64,000 nucleotides of DNA, taken from the NCBI GenBank assembly GCA_029207755.1, contig JARCOQ010000180.1, positions 1-64,000 on the forward strand, read 5' to 3'. Made by a program: the position numbers and the translations under genes. The stretch is from Chamaea fasciata (Eukaryota > Chordata > Aves > Passeriformes > Sylviidae). Positions 27,701-37,484 of this stretch are shown here, in pieces. The notes under the pieces are model-generated. The model was not told the origin of the DNA and ran no database searches. It saw only the letters and a list, made by a program, of their open reading frames with translations. The stretch's first letter is position 1; each line of letters begins with the position of its first letter.

Positions 27701-30700
27701 CTAGGGGACAGCCAGGGCATCCCGAGGGACAGGGAGGGCAGCCACAGGGACACCTAGGAGACAGCCAGGGCACGCCAGGGACACCCAGGGCACCCCCAGG
27801 GACACCTAGGAGACAGCCAGGGCACGCCAGGGACACCCAGGGCACCCTCAGGGACCCCTAGGGGAGAGCCAGGGCACCCCCATGGACACTGAGGGGACAG
27901 CCAGGGCACCCCAGGGACACCTAGGGCACAGACAGGGCACCATAGGGACAGCCAGGGCAGCCCTGGAACACCTACGGGACAGCAGGGCACCCCCAGGGAC
28001 ACCTAGGGGACCTCCAGGGCACCCCCAGGGACACCCAGGGCACCCCCAGGGCCACCCAGGGGACAGCCAGGGAACCCCAGGGACAGCGAGGGCACCCCCA
28101 GGGACACCCAGGGCACCCCCAGGGACACCTAGGGGACAGCCAGGGCACCCCCAGGGACACCCAGGGCACCCCCAGGGACACCTAGGGGACAGCCAGGGCA
28201 CCCCCAGGGACACCTAGGGGAGAGGCAGGGCACCCCCAGGGACACCTAGGGGACAGCCAGGGCACCCCAAGGGACACCTAGGTGACAGCCAGGGCACCCT
28301 AGGGACAGCCAGGGCACCCCCAGGGACACCAAGGGGACATCCAGAGCACCCCAGGGACAGCCAGGGCACCCCCAGGGACACCTAAGGAACACCCTGGGCA
28401 CCCCCAGGAACACCGAGGTCACCCCCAGGGACACCTAGGGCACCCCCAGAGACACCGAGAGCACAGCCAGGGCACCCTAGGGACAGCCAGGGCACGCCCA
28501 GGGACACCTAGGGGACAGCCAGGGCACCCGCAGGGACACCTAGAAGACAGCCAGGGCACTCCAGAGACAGCCAGGGCACCCCCAGGGACACCTAGGGGAC
28601 AGCCAGGGCACCCGAGGGACAGCCAGAGCACCCCCAGGGACACCAAGGGCACAGCCAGGGCACCCTAGGGACAGCCAGGGCAACGCCAGGGACACCTAGG
28701 GGACAGCCAGGGCATCCCCAGGGACACCTAGGGGACAGGCAGGGCACCCCCAGGGACACCTAGGGGACAGCCAGGGCCCCCCCAGGGACAACTAGAGGAC
28801 AGCCAGGGCACTCCAGGGACACCCAGGGCACCCCCAGGGACACCTAGGGGACAGCCAGGGCACCCTAAAGACAGCCAGGGCACCCCCAGGGACACCTAGG
28901 GGACAGGCAGGGCACCCCCAGGGACACCGAGGGGAAAGCCAGGGCACCCCCAGGGACACCTAGGGGACAGCCAGGGCCCCCCCAGGGACAACTAGGGGAC
29001 AGCCAGGGCACTCCAGGGACACCCAGGGCACCCCCAGGGACACATAGGGGACAGCCAGGGCACCCTAAAGACAGCCAGGGCACCCCCAGGGACACCTAGG
29101 GGACAGGCAGGGCACCCCCAGGGACACCGAGGGGAAGGCAGGACACCCCCAGGGACACCTAGGAAAGAGCCAGGGCACCCCCAGGGACACCCAGGGCACC
29201 CCCAGGGACACCTAGGGAACAGCCAGGGCATCCCCAGGGACACCCAGGGCAACCCCAGGGACACCTAGAGGACAGCCAGGGCACCCCCAGGGACACCAAG
29301 GGCACAGACAGGGCACCCTAGGGACAACAATGGGACAGCCAGGGCACCCCCAGGGACACCCAGGGCACCCCCAGGGACACCTAGGGGACAGCCAGGGCGT
29401 CCCCAGGGAGACCCAGGGCAACCCCAGGGACACCTAGAGGACAGCCAGGGCACCCCAGGCACACCCACGGCACCCCCAGGGACACCTAGGGGACAGCCAG
29501 GGCACCTCGAGGGACACCAGGGCACCCCCAGGGACACCTAGGGGACAGCCAGGGCACCCCAGGGACACCCCTGGCACCCCCAGGGACACCTTGGTGACCT
29601 CCAGGGACATCTAGGGGACAGCCAGGGCACCCCAGGGACAGCCAGGGCACCCCCAGGGACACCTAGGGGACAGCCAGGGCACCCCAGGGACAGCCAGGGC
29701 ACCCCCAGGGACACCTAGGGGACAGCCAGGGCCCCCCCAGGGACACCTAGGGGACAGCCAGGGCACCTTAGGGACACCCAGGGCACCCCCAGGGACACCT
29801 AGGGGACAGCCAGGGCATCCCGAGGGACAGGGAGGGCACCCACAGGGACACCTAGGAGACAGCCAGGGCACGCCAGGGACACCCAGGGCACCCCCAGGGA
29901 CACCTAGGAGACAGCCAGGGCACGCCAGGGACACCCAGGGCACCCTCAGGGACCCCTAGGGGAGAGCCAGGGCACCCCCATGGACACTGAGGGGACAGCC
30001 AGGGCACCCCAGGGACACCTAGGGCACAGCCAGGGCACCATAGGGACAGCCAGGGCAGCCCAGGGACACCTACGGGACAGCCAGGGCACCCTCTGGGACA
30101 CCAAGGACAGCCAGGGCACCCCAAGGACAGCCAGCGTAGCCCAGGGACACCTACGGGAAAGCCAGGGCACCCCAGGGCAGCCCAGGGACACCCAGGGTAC
30201 TCCAGGGACACGTAGGGGACCTCCCGGGCACCCCAGGGACACCCAGGGCCCCCCCAGGGACACCTAGGGGACAGCCAGGGCCCCCCCAAGGAAACCTAGG
30301 GGAAAAGCAGGGCACCCCTAGGGACACCGAGGGGACAGCCAGGGCACCCCCAGGGACACCTAGGGGACAGCCAAGGCACCCTAGGGACAGCCAGGGCACC
30401 CCCAGGGACATCGAGGGCACAGCCAGGGCACCCCCAGGGACACCGAGAGGAAAGGCAGGGCACCTCCAGGGACACCTTGGCGACAGCCAGGGCACCCCAG
30501 GGACAGCCAGGGCACCCCAAGGGACACCTAGGGGACCTCCAGGGCACCCCCAGGGACACCCAGGGCACCCTCAGGGCCACCCAGGGGACAGCCAGGGAAC
30601 CCCAGGGACAGCGAGGGCACCCCCAGGGACACCCAGGGCACCCCCAGGGACACCTAGGGGACAGCCAGGGCACCCCCAGGGACACCCAGGGCACCCCCAG

Positions 30701-33700
30701 GGACACCTAGGGGACAGCCAGGGCACCCCCAGGGACACCTAGGGGAGAGGCAGGGCACGCCCAGGGACACCTAGGGGACAGCCAGGGCACCCCAAGGGAC
30801 ACCTAGGTGAAAGCCAGGGCACCCTAGGGACAGCCAGGGCACCCCCAGGGACCCCTAGGGCACAGCCAGGGCACCCTAGGGACAGCCAGGGTACCCCCAG
30901 GGACACCAAGGGGACATCCAGAGCACCCCAGGGACAGCCAGGGCACCCCCAGGGACACCTAAGGAACACCCTGGGCACCCCCAGGGACACCAAGGGGACC
31001 CCCAGGGACACCTAGGGGACAGGCAGGGCACCCCCAGGGACACTGACGGGACAGCCAGGGCACCCCCAGAGACCCCTAGGGGACAGCCAGGGCACTCCCA
31101 GGGACACTTTGGGCACTCACAGGGACACCTTGGGGACGGCCAGGGCACCCCAGGGACAGCCAGGGCACCGGCAGGAACACCTAGGGGACCTCCAGGGCAT
31201 CCCCAGGGACACCCAGGGCACCCCCAGGGCCACCTAGGGAACAGCCAGGGCACCCCAGGGACAGCGAGGGAACCCCCAGGGACACCCAGGGCACCCCCAG
31301 GGACACCTAGGGGACAGCCAGGGCACCCGCAGGGACACCCAGGGCACCCCCAGGGACACCTAGGGGAGAGGCAGAGCACCCCCAGGGACACCTAGGGGAC
31401 AGCCAGGGCACCCCAAGGGACACCTAGGTGACAGCCAGGGCACCCTAGGAACAGCCAGGGCACCCCCTGGGACCCCTAGGGCACAGCCAGCGCACCCTAG
31501 GGACAGCCAGGGCACCCCCAGGGACACCAAGGGGACATCCAGAGCACCCCAGGGACAGCCAGGGCACCCCCAGGGACACCTAAGGAACACCCTGGGCACC
31601 GCCAGGGACACCAAGGGGACCCCCAGGGACACCTAGGGGACAGGCAGGGCACCCCCAGGGACACTGACGGTACAGCCAGGGCACCCCCAGATACCCCTAG
31701 GGGACAGCCAGGGCACTCCCAGGGACACTTTGGGCACCCACAGGGACACCTTGGGGACAGCCAGGGCACACCAGGGACACCCAGGGCACCCCCAGGGACA
31801 CCTGGGGGACCTCAAGGGCACCCCCAGGGACACCCAGGGCACCCCCAGGGCCACCTAGGGGACAGCCAGGGCACCCCAGGGACAGCCAGGGCCCCCCCAG
31901 GGACACATAGGGGACAGCCAGGGCACCCCAGGCACACCCAGGGCTCCCCCAGGGACACGTAGGGGACAGCCAGGGCACCCCCAGGGACACCTAGAAGACA
32001 GCAAGGGCAACCCCAGGGACACCTAGGGGACAGCCAGGGCACCCCCTGGGACACCTAGGGGACAGCCAGGGCACTCCAGAGACAGCCAGGGCACCCCCAG
32101 GGACACCTAGGGGACAGCCAGGGCACCCGAGGGACAGCTAGAGCACCCCAAGGGACACCAAGGGCACAGCAAGGGCACCCTAGGGACAGCCAGGGCAACG
32201 CCAGGGACACCTAGGGGACAGCCAGGGCATCCCCAGGGACACCTAGGGAGCAGGCAGGGCACCCCCAGGGACACCTAGGGGACAGCCAGGGCCCCCCCAG
32301 GGACAACTACGGGACAGCAAGGGCACTCCAGGGACACCCAGGGCACCCCCAGGGACACCTAGGGGACAGCCAGGGCACCCTAAAGACAGCCAGGGCACCC
32401 CCAGGGACACCTAGGGGACAGGCAGGGCACCCCCAGGGACACCGAGGGGAAAGCCAGGGTACCCCAGGGACACCTAGGGGACAGCCAGGGCCCCCCCAGG
32501 GACAACTAGGGGACAGCCAGGGCACTCCAGGGACACCCAGGGAACCCCCAGGGACACCTAGGGGACAGCCAGGGCACCCTAAAGACAGCCAGGGCACCCC
32601 CAGGGACACCTAGGGGACAGGCAGGGCACCCCCAGGGACACCGAGGGGACAGGCAGGGCACCCCCAGGGACACCGAGGGGAAAGCCAGGGCACCCCCAGG
32701 GACACCTAGGGGAAGGCAGGACACCCCCATGGACACCTAGGGGACAGCCAGGGCACCCCCAGGGACATTAAGGGGACAGCCAGGGCACTCCAGGGACACC
32801 CAGGGCACCCCCAGTGACACCTAGGGGACAGGCCGAGCACCCCCAGGGACACCTAGGGGACAGGCAGGGCACCCCCAGGGACACTGACGGGACAGCCAGG
32901 GCACCCCCAGTGACACCTAGGGGACAGGCCGAGCACCCCCAGGGACACCTAGTGGACAGGCAGGGCACTCCCAGGGACACTCTCGGCACCCACAGAGACA
33001 CCTTGAAGACAGCCAGGGCACCTCAGGGACATCCAGGGCACCCCCAGGGACACCTAGGGAACAGCCAGGGCACCCTAGGGACCGCCAGGGCACCCCCAGG
33101 GAAACGAAGGGGACAGGCAGGGCACCCCCAGGGACACCCAGGGCACCCCCAACGACACTTAGGGGACAGGCAGGGCACCCCCAGGGACACTGACGGGGCA
33201 GCCAGGGCACCCCCAGGGACACCTAGGGGACAGCCAGGGCACCCCAGGGACACGCAGGGCACCCCCAGGGACACCTAGGGGAAATCCAGGGCAACCGAGG
33301 GACACCTAGGGGAAGGCAGGACACCCCCAGGGACACGTAGGGGACAGGCAGGGCACCCCCAGGGACACCTAGGAGACAGCCAGGGCCCCCCAAAGGACAC
33401 CTAGGGGAAAAGCAGGGCACCCCCAGGGACACCGAGGGGACAGCCAGGGCACCCCCAGGGACACGTAGAGGACAGCCATGGCACCCCAGGGACAGCCAGG
33501 GCACCCCCAGGGACAGCTAGGGGACAGCCAGGGCACCCCCAGGGACACCAAGGGGACAGCCAGAGCACCCCATGGACAGCCAGGGCACCCTCAGGGACAC
33601 CCAGGGCACCCCCAGGGACACCTACGGGACAGCAAGGGCACCCCCAGGGACACCCTGGCCACCCCCAGGGACACGTAGGGGACAGCCAGGGCACCCCAGG

Positions 33701-36540
33701 GACACCCTGGGCACCCCCAGGGACACCGAGGGGACAGCCAGGGCACCCCAGGGACACCTAGGGGACAGCCAGGGCATCCCCAGGGACACCCAGGGCACAC
33801 CCAGGGACACGTAGGGGACAGCCTGGGCACCCCCAGGGACACCCAGGGCACCCCTCAGGGACACCTAGGAGACAGCCAGGGCACCCTAGGGACAGCCAGG
33901 GCACCCCCAGGGACACCTAGGGGACAGGCAGGGCACCCCCAGAGACCCCTAGGGGACAGCCAGGGCCCCACCAGGGACACCCAGAGAACCCCCAGGGACA
34001 CCTAGGGGACAGCCAGGGCGTCCCCAGGGACACCCAGGGCACCCCCAGGGACATTAAGGGGACAGCCAGGGCACTCCAGGGACACCCAGGGCACCCCCAG
34101 GGACACCTAGGGGACAGCCAGGGCACCCGAGGGACAGCCAGAGCACCCCAAGGGACACCAAGGGCACAGCAAGGGCACCCTAGGGACAGCCAGGGCAACG
34201 CCAGGGACACCTAGGGGACAGCCAGGGCATCCCCAGGGACACCTAGGGAGCAGGCAGGGCACCCCCAGGGACACCTAGGGGACAGCCAGGGCCCCCCCAG
34301 GGACAACTAGGGGACAGCAAGGGCACTCCAGGGACACCCAGGGCACCCCCAGGGACACCTAGGGGACAGCCAGGGCACCCTAAAGACAGCCAGGGCACCC
34401 CCAGGGACACCTAGGGGACAGGCAGGGCACCCCCAGGGACACCGAGGGGAAAGCCAGGGTACCCCAGGGACACCTAGGGGACAGCCAGGGCCCCCCCAGG
34501 GACAACTAGGGGACAGCCAGGGCACTCCAGGGACACCCAGGGCACCCCCAGGGACACCAAGGGGACAGCCAGGGCACCCTAAAGACAGCCAGGGCACCCC
34601 CAGGGACACCTAGGGGACAGGCAGGGCACCCCCAGGGACACCGAGGGGAAAGCCAGGGCACCCCCAGGGACACCTAGGGGAAGGCAGGACACCCCCAGGG
34701 ACACCTAGGGGACAGCCAGGGCACCCCCAGGGACATTAAGGGGACAGCCAGGGCACCCTAAAGACAGCCAGGGCACCCCCAGTGACACCTAGGGGACAGG
34801 CCGAGCACCCCCAGGGACACCTAGGGGACAGGCAGGGCACCCCCAGGGACACTGACGGGACAGCCAGGGCACCCCCAGAGACCCCTAGTGGACAGGCAGG
34901 GCACTCCCAGGGACACTCTGGGCACCCACAGAGACACCTTGAAGACAGCCAGGGCACCTCAGGGACATCCAGGGCACCCCCAGGGACACCTAGGGAACAG
35001 CCAGGGCACCCTAGGGACCGCCAGGGCACCCCCAGGGAAACGAAGGGGACAGCCAGGGCACCCCAGGGACACCTAGGGGACAGGCAGGGCACCCCCAGGG
35101 ACACCCAGGGCACCCCCAACGACACTTAGGGGACAGGCAGGACACCCCCAGGGACACGTAGGGGACAGGCAGGGCACCCCCAGGGACACCTAGGAGACAG
35201 CCAGGGCCCCCCAAAGGACACCTAGGGGAAAAGCAGGGCACCCCCAGGGACACCGAGGGGACAGCCAGGGCACCCCCAGGGACACGTAGAGGACAGCCAT
35301 GGCACCCCAGGGACAGCCAGGGCACCCCCAGGGACACCTAAGGAACACCCTGGGCACCCCCAGGGACACCAAGGGGACCCCCAGGGACACCTAGGGGACA
35401 GGCAGGGCACCCCCAGGGACACTGACGGGACAGCCAGGGCACCCCCAGAGACCCCTAGCGGACAGCCAGGGCACTCCCAGGGACACTTTGGGCACCCACA
35501 GGGACACCTTGGGGACAGCCAGGGCACCCCAGGGACACCCAGGGCACCCCCAGGGCCACCTAGGGGACAGCCAGGGCACCCCCAGGGACACCCAGGGCAC
35601 CCCCAGGGACAGCTAGGGGACAGCCAGGGCACCCCCAGGGACACCAAGGGGACAGCCAGAGCACCCCAAGGACAGCCAGGGCACCCTCAGGGACACCCAG
35701 GGCACCCCCAGGGACACCTACGGGACAGCAAGGGCACCCCCAGGGACACCCTGGCCACCCCCAGGGACACGTAGGGGACAGCCAGGGCACCCCAGGGACA
35801 CCCTGGGCACCCCCAGGGACACCGAGGGGACAGCCAGGGCACCCCAGGGACACCTAGGGGACAGCCAGGGCACCCCCAGGGACACCTAGGGGACAGGCAG
35901 GGCACCCCCAGAGACCCCTAGGGGACAGCCAGGGCCCCCCCAGGGACACCCAGAGAACCCCCAGGGACACCTAGGGGACAGCCAGGGCGTCCCCAGGGAC
36001 AGCCAGGGCACCCCCAGGGACACCTAGGAGACAGCCAGGGCACGCCAGGGACACCTAGGGGACAGCCAGGGCGTCCCCAGGGACAGCCAGGGCAACCCCA
36101 GGGACACCTAGACGACAGCCAGGGCACCCCAGGCACACCCACGGCACCCCCAGGGACACCTAGGGGACAGCCAGGGCACCCCAGGGACAGCCAGGGCACC
36201 CCCAGGGACACCTAGGAGACAGCCAGGGCACGCCAGGGGACACCTAGGGGACAGCCAGGGCACCCCAGGGACACCCAGGGCACCCCCAGGGACACCTAGG
36301 GGACAGCCAGGGCATCCCGAGGGACAGGGAGGGTACCCACAGGGACACCTAGGAGACAGCCAGGGCACGCCACGGACACCCAGGGCACCCCAGGGACACC
36401 GAGGGGACAGCCAGGGCACCCTAGGGACAGCCATGGCACCCTAGGGACAGCCAGGGCACCCCCAGAGACACCGAGGGCACAGCCAGGGCACCCTAGGGAC
36501 CGCCAGGGCACCCCCAGGGACACCTAAGGGACAGGCAGGG

Positions 36541-36954
36541 CACCCCCAGTGACATTGACGGGACAGCCAGGGCACCCCCAGAGACCCCTAGGGGACAGCC
36601 AGGGACATCCTAGGGACACTCTGGGCACCCCAAGGACACCTTGGGGTCAGCCAGGGCACCCCAGGTACACCCAGGGCACCCCCAGGGACACGGAGGGGAC
36701 AGCTAGGGCACCCCCAGGGACACATAAGGCAAGGCAGGACACCCCCAGGGACACCTAGGGGACAGGCAGGGCACCTCCAGGGACAGCCAGGGTACCCCCA
36801 GGGACACCTAGGGACAGTCAGGGCACCCCAGGGACACCTAGGAGACAGCCAGGGCACCCTAGGGACAGCCAGGGCACCCCGAGGGACACCTAAGTGACAG
36901 CCAGGGCACCCCAGGGACATCGAGGGACAGCCAGGAATCCCCTGGGACAGCCAG
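36541..36954. repeat. Repeat flank preceding island 1
   Basis: Minisatellite sequence with a distinctive unit order: CACTCTGGGCACCCCAAGG, CACCTTGGGGTCAGCC, GACACGGAGGGGACAGCTAGG, AAGGCAGGACACCCC, then GGGACACCTAAGTGACAGCC and GGACATCGAGGGACAGCC just before the island. The same order precedes island 2 (56341-56750), so the duplicated segment includes at least 400 bp of repeat upstream. Parts of this flank also occur without an island, near 39112-39345, 39781-39930, 45141-45300 and 53125-53235. Confidence 0.85.
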
Positions 36955-36970
36955 CTCACCCCCACGGCCC

Positions 36971-37072
36971 CCTCCACCTCCAGGAGCTATCAAAACCCTC
37001 CTCAGGTTCTTTGATGCCTCAAATGGGCCGCCCAAACCTCCCGAATACCCCCCAAAGCACCCAAAGCAGCCC
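36971..37072. other. Perfectly conserved block in island 1, possible second exon
   Basis: These 102 bp are identical in the two islands, although the next 73 bp carry about six differences. On the + strand the block begins inside a polypyrimidine tract ending CCACCTCCAG at 36983, followed by a frame reading AIKTLLRFFDASNG. On the minus strand a frame reads ASKNLRRVLIAP, runs to a GTGAGC donor at the island edge, and is in phase with the 70-nt exon; its acceptor (ATTTGAG) lacks a pyrimidine tract. I cannot choose between the strands. It may be neither. Confidence 0.25.
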
Positions 37073-37164
37073 ACAGGACGCCCCCCAGACCCCCCACAAC
37101 CCAAAAACCCCCTCCACGACAACTCAGGACCCCCAGGATCCCCCCAAATCCGCGCCCCCCTCAC

Positions 37165-37234
37165 CCTGAGGTCCCGTTTGAGCCGCTCCACGTTGCGGAC
37201 AGGCACCAGCTCATCAAGCCCCAAGCACCAACAC
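37165..37234 (-). CDS. Candidate 70-nt internal exon, unidentified gene (island 1)
   Basis: Read on the minus strand, a pyrimidine-rich tract ends in CCCAGTCCCGCAG. Seventy nucleotides follow and then GTGAGGGGGGC, giving a consensus acceptor and a good donor (AGG|GTGAGG). Using one base to complete the previous codon, the frame reads Cys-Trp-Cys-Leu and then GLDELVPVRNVERLKRDLR, ending on a codon boundary. The last 15 residues are charged, basic and helix-like, unlike the Pro/Gly/Cys-rich repeat translations. The other open frame of the same 70 nt gives a Ser/Trp-rich peptide and looks less likely. A competing acceptor (CCCAG) would start the exon at 37242 in the same frame. The 70 nt are identical in island 2. 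Sequence downstream of the donor is G-rich on this strand, as in many bird introns. I do not recognise the protein. It could instead be a pseudogene fragment. Confidence 0.4.
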
Positions 37235-37237
37235 CTG

Positions 37238-37328
37238 CGGGACTGGGATGGACTGAGAGCACTGGGAGGGTGACCAGAGAAACCTGGGATGGACAAAGAG
37301 TGGACTGGGATGAACTGGGATGAACTGG
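37238..37328. repeat. Tandem ACTGGGATGA words, avian-type intron sequence
   Basis: A short degenerate array of GACTGGGATGGACTGAG, GCACTGGGAGGG, CCTGGGATGGAC and two consecutive ACTGGGATGA copies. From general familiarity with bird genomes, such ACTGGGAT/CCCAGTTCATCCCAGT words are common in short GC-rich avian introns, often just upstream of an acceptor. Here they sit directly upstream (minus sense) of the 70-nt exon candidate. This is the main evidence for a bird. Confidence 0.6.
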
Positions 37329-37446
37329 CAGGCGTGTGGGGGTCCATGGTGGCCACTCGGTGCCTTACTGGTCTATACTGGGATGGGTCGGATGGCCCCA
37401 GTGGAGGGGGTGAGGCCACAATGGTCCAGACTAGGAGGGGAGTCAC

Positions 37447-37484
37447 CATGGCGCCGGAGGCGGAGTCGAGAATACGAGCGAGGC
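37447..37484. other. CpG-rich edge of island 1 with strong-context ATG
   Basis: This edge is packed with CpG, whereas the surrounding repeat has almost none. On the + strand GTCACCATGG gives a near-ideal start context at 37448, reading MAPEAESRIRARQ before passing into repeat. On the minus strand the same bases read LARILDSASGAM (37482-37447), followed by a possible donor (ATG|GTGACT). The two differences from island 2 within this stretch fall at third codon positions in both of these frames and are silent. Possible roles are a first exon or start codon on plus, or an exon end on minus. Two differences are too few to decide. Confidence 0.3.

Larger units (their letters stand above)
19222..36954. 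repeat. Zone B minisatellite with 1-3.5-kb duplications
   Basis: Continuous 32-bp-type repeat with a different variant library from zone A. A unit reading CAGTGACACCTAGGGGACAGG followed by CCGAGCACCCCC recurs near 19452, 20613, 23163, 26681, 32811, 32908 and 34779. A CGACACTTAGGGGACAGG unit recurs near 19762, 20911, 27043, 33152 and 35120. Larger blocks are duplicated; for example 21266-21592 closely matches 24395-24721 (offset 3129). The long minus-strand open frames at 19769-20854 (361 codons) and 22844-23836 (330 codons) are repeat translations with no recognisable domain. No gene seen. Confidence 0.93.
36955..37484. other. Complex-sequence island 1 (gene-like fragment)
   Basis: This is one of only two places where the repeat stops. 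The 530 bp have normal complexity and all four bases. They hold a C-rich stretch with CCCAAATCC and CCCAAAAACCCC words, an exon-like segment (37165-37234, minus), tandem ACTGGGATGA words (37238-37328), and a CpG-rich end with ACCATGG. Island 2 matches it at an offset of 19796 bases; I count about 11 substitutions and 4 single-base indels. The mix of C-rich intron words and ACTGGGAT words resembles avian introns. A minus-strand open frame crosses the whole island and runs into repeat on both sides (36859-37701, 280 codons), but it needs no splicing only because the repeat rarely stops. Confidence 0.9.

Noticed and set aside
19752..35140. Interstitial telomeric repeats (TTAGGG hexamers)
   Set aside because: TTAGGG occurs singly, in units such as CACTTAGGGGACAGG and ACATTTAGGGGACAGCC, as a one- or two-base change from the common CCTAGGGG. 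There are no tandem TTAGGG runs.
1..36954. CRISPR array
   Set aside because: A roughly 32-bp period is present, but there are no unique spacers: the units adjoin one another and vary continuously. No cas genes, and the context is eukaryotic.
37289..37450. Upstream in-frame ATG (37289) as the start for the MAPEAESRIRARQ frame
   Set aside because: That extension runs through the ACTGGGATGA intron-like words, and the ATG at 37448 has a far better context. The extended frame is also interrupted by length changes in island 2.
36955..37484. Island as a transposable element (LINE, SINE or LTR)
   Set aside because: I see no terminal repeats, target-site duplication, poly-A tail or reverse-transcriptase motif, and the repeat flanks are duplicated together with the island.
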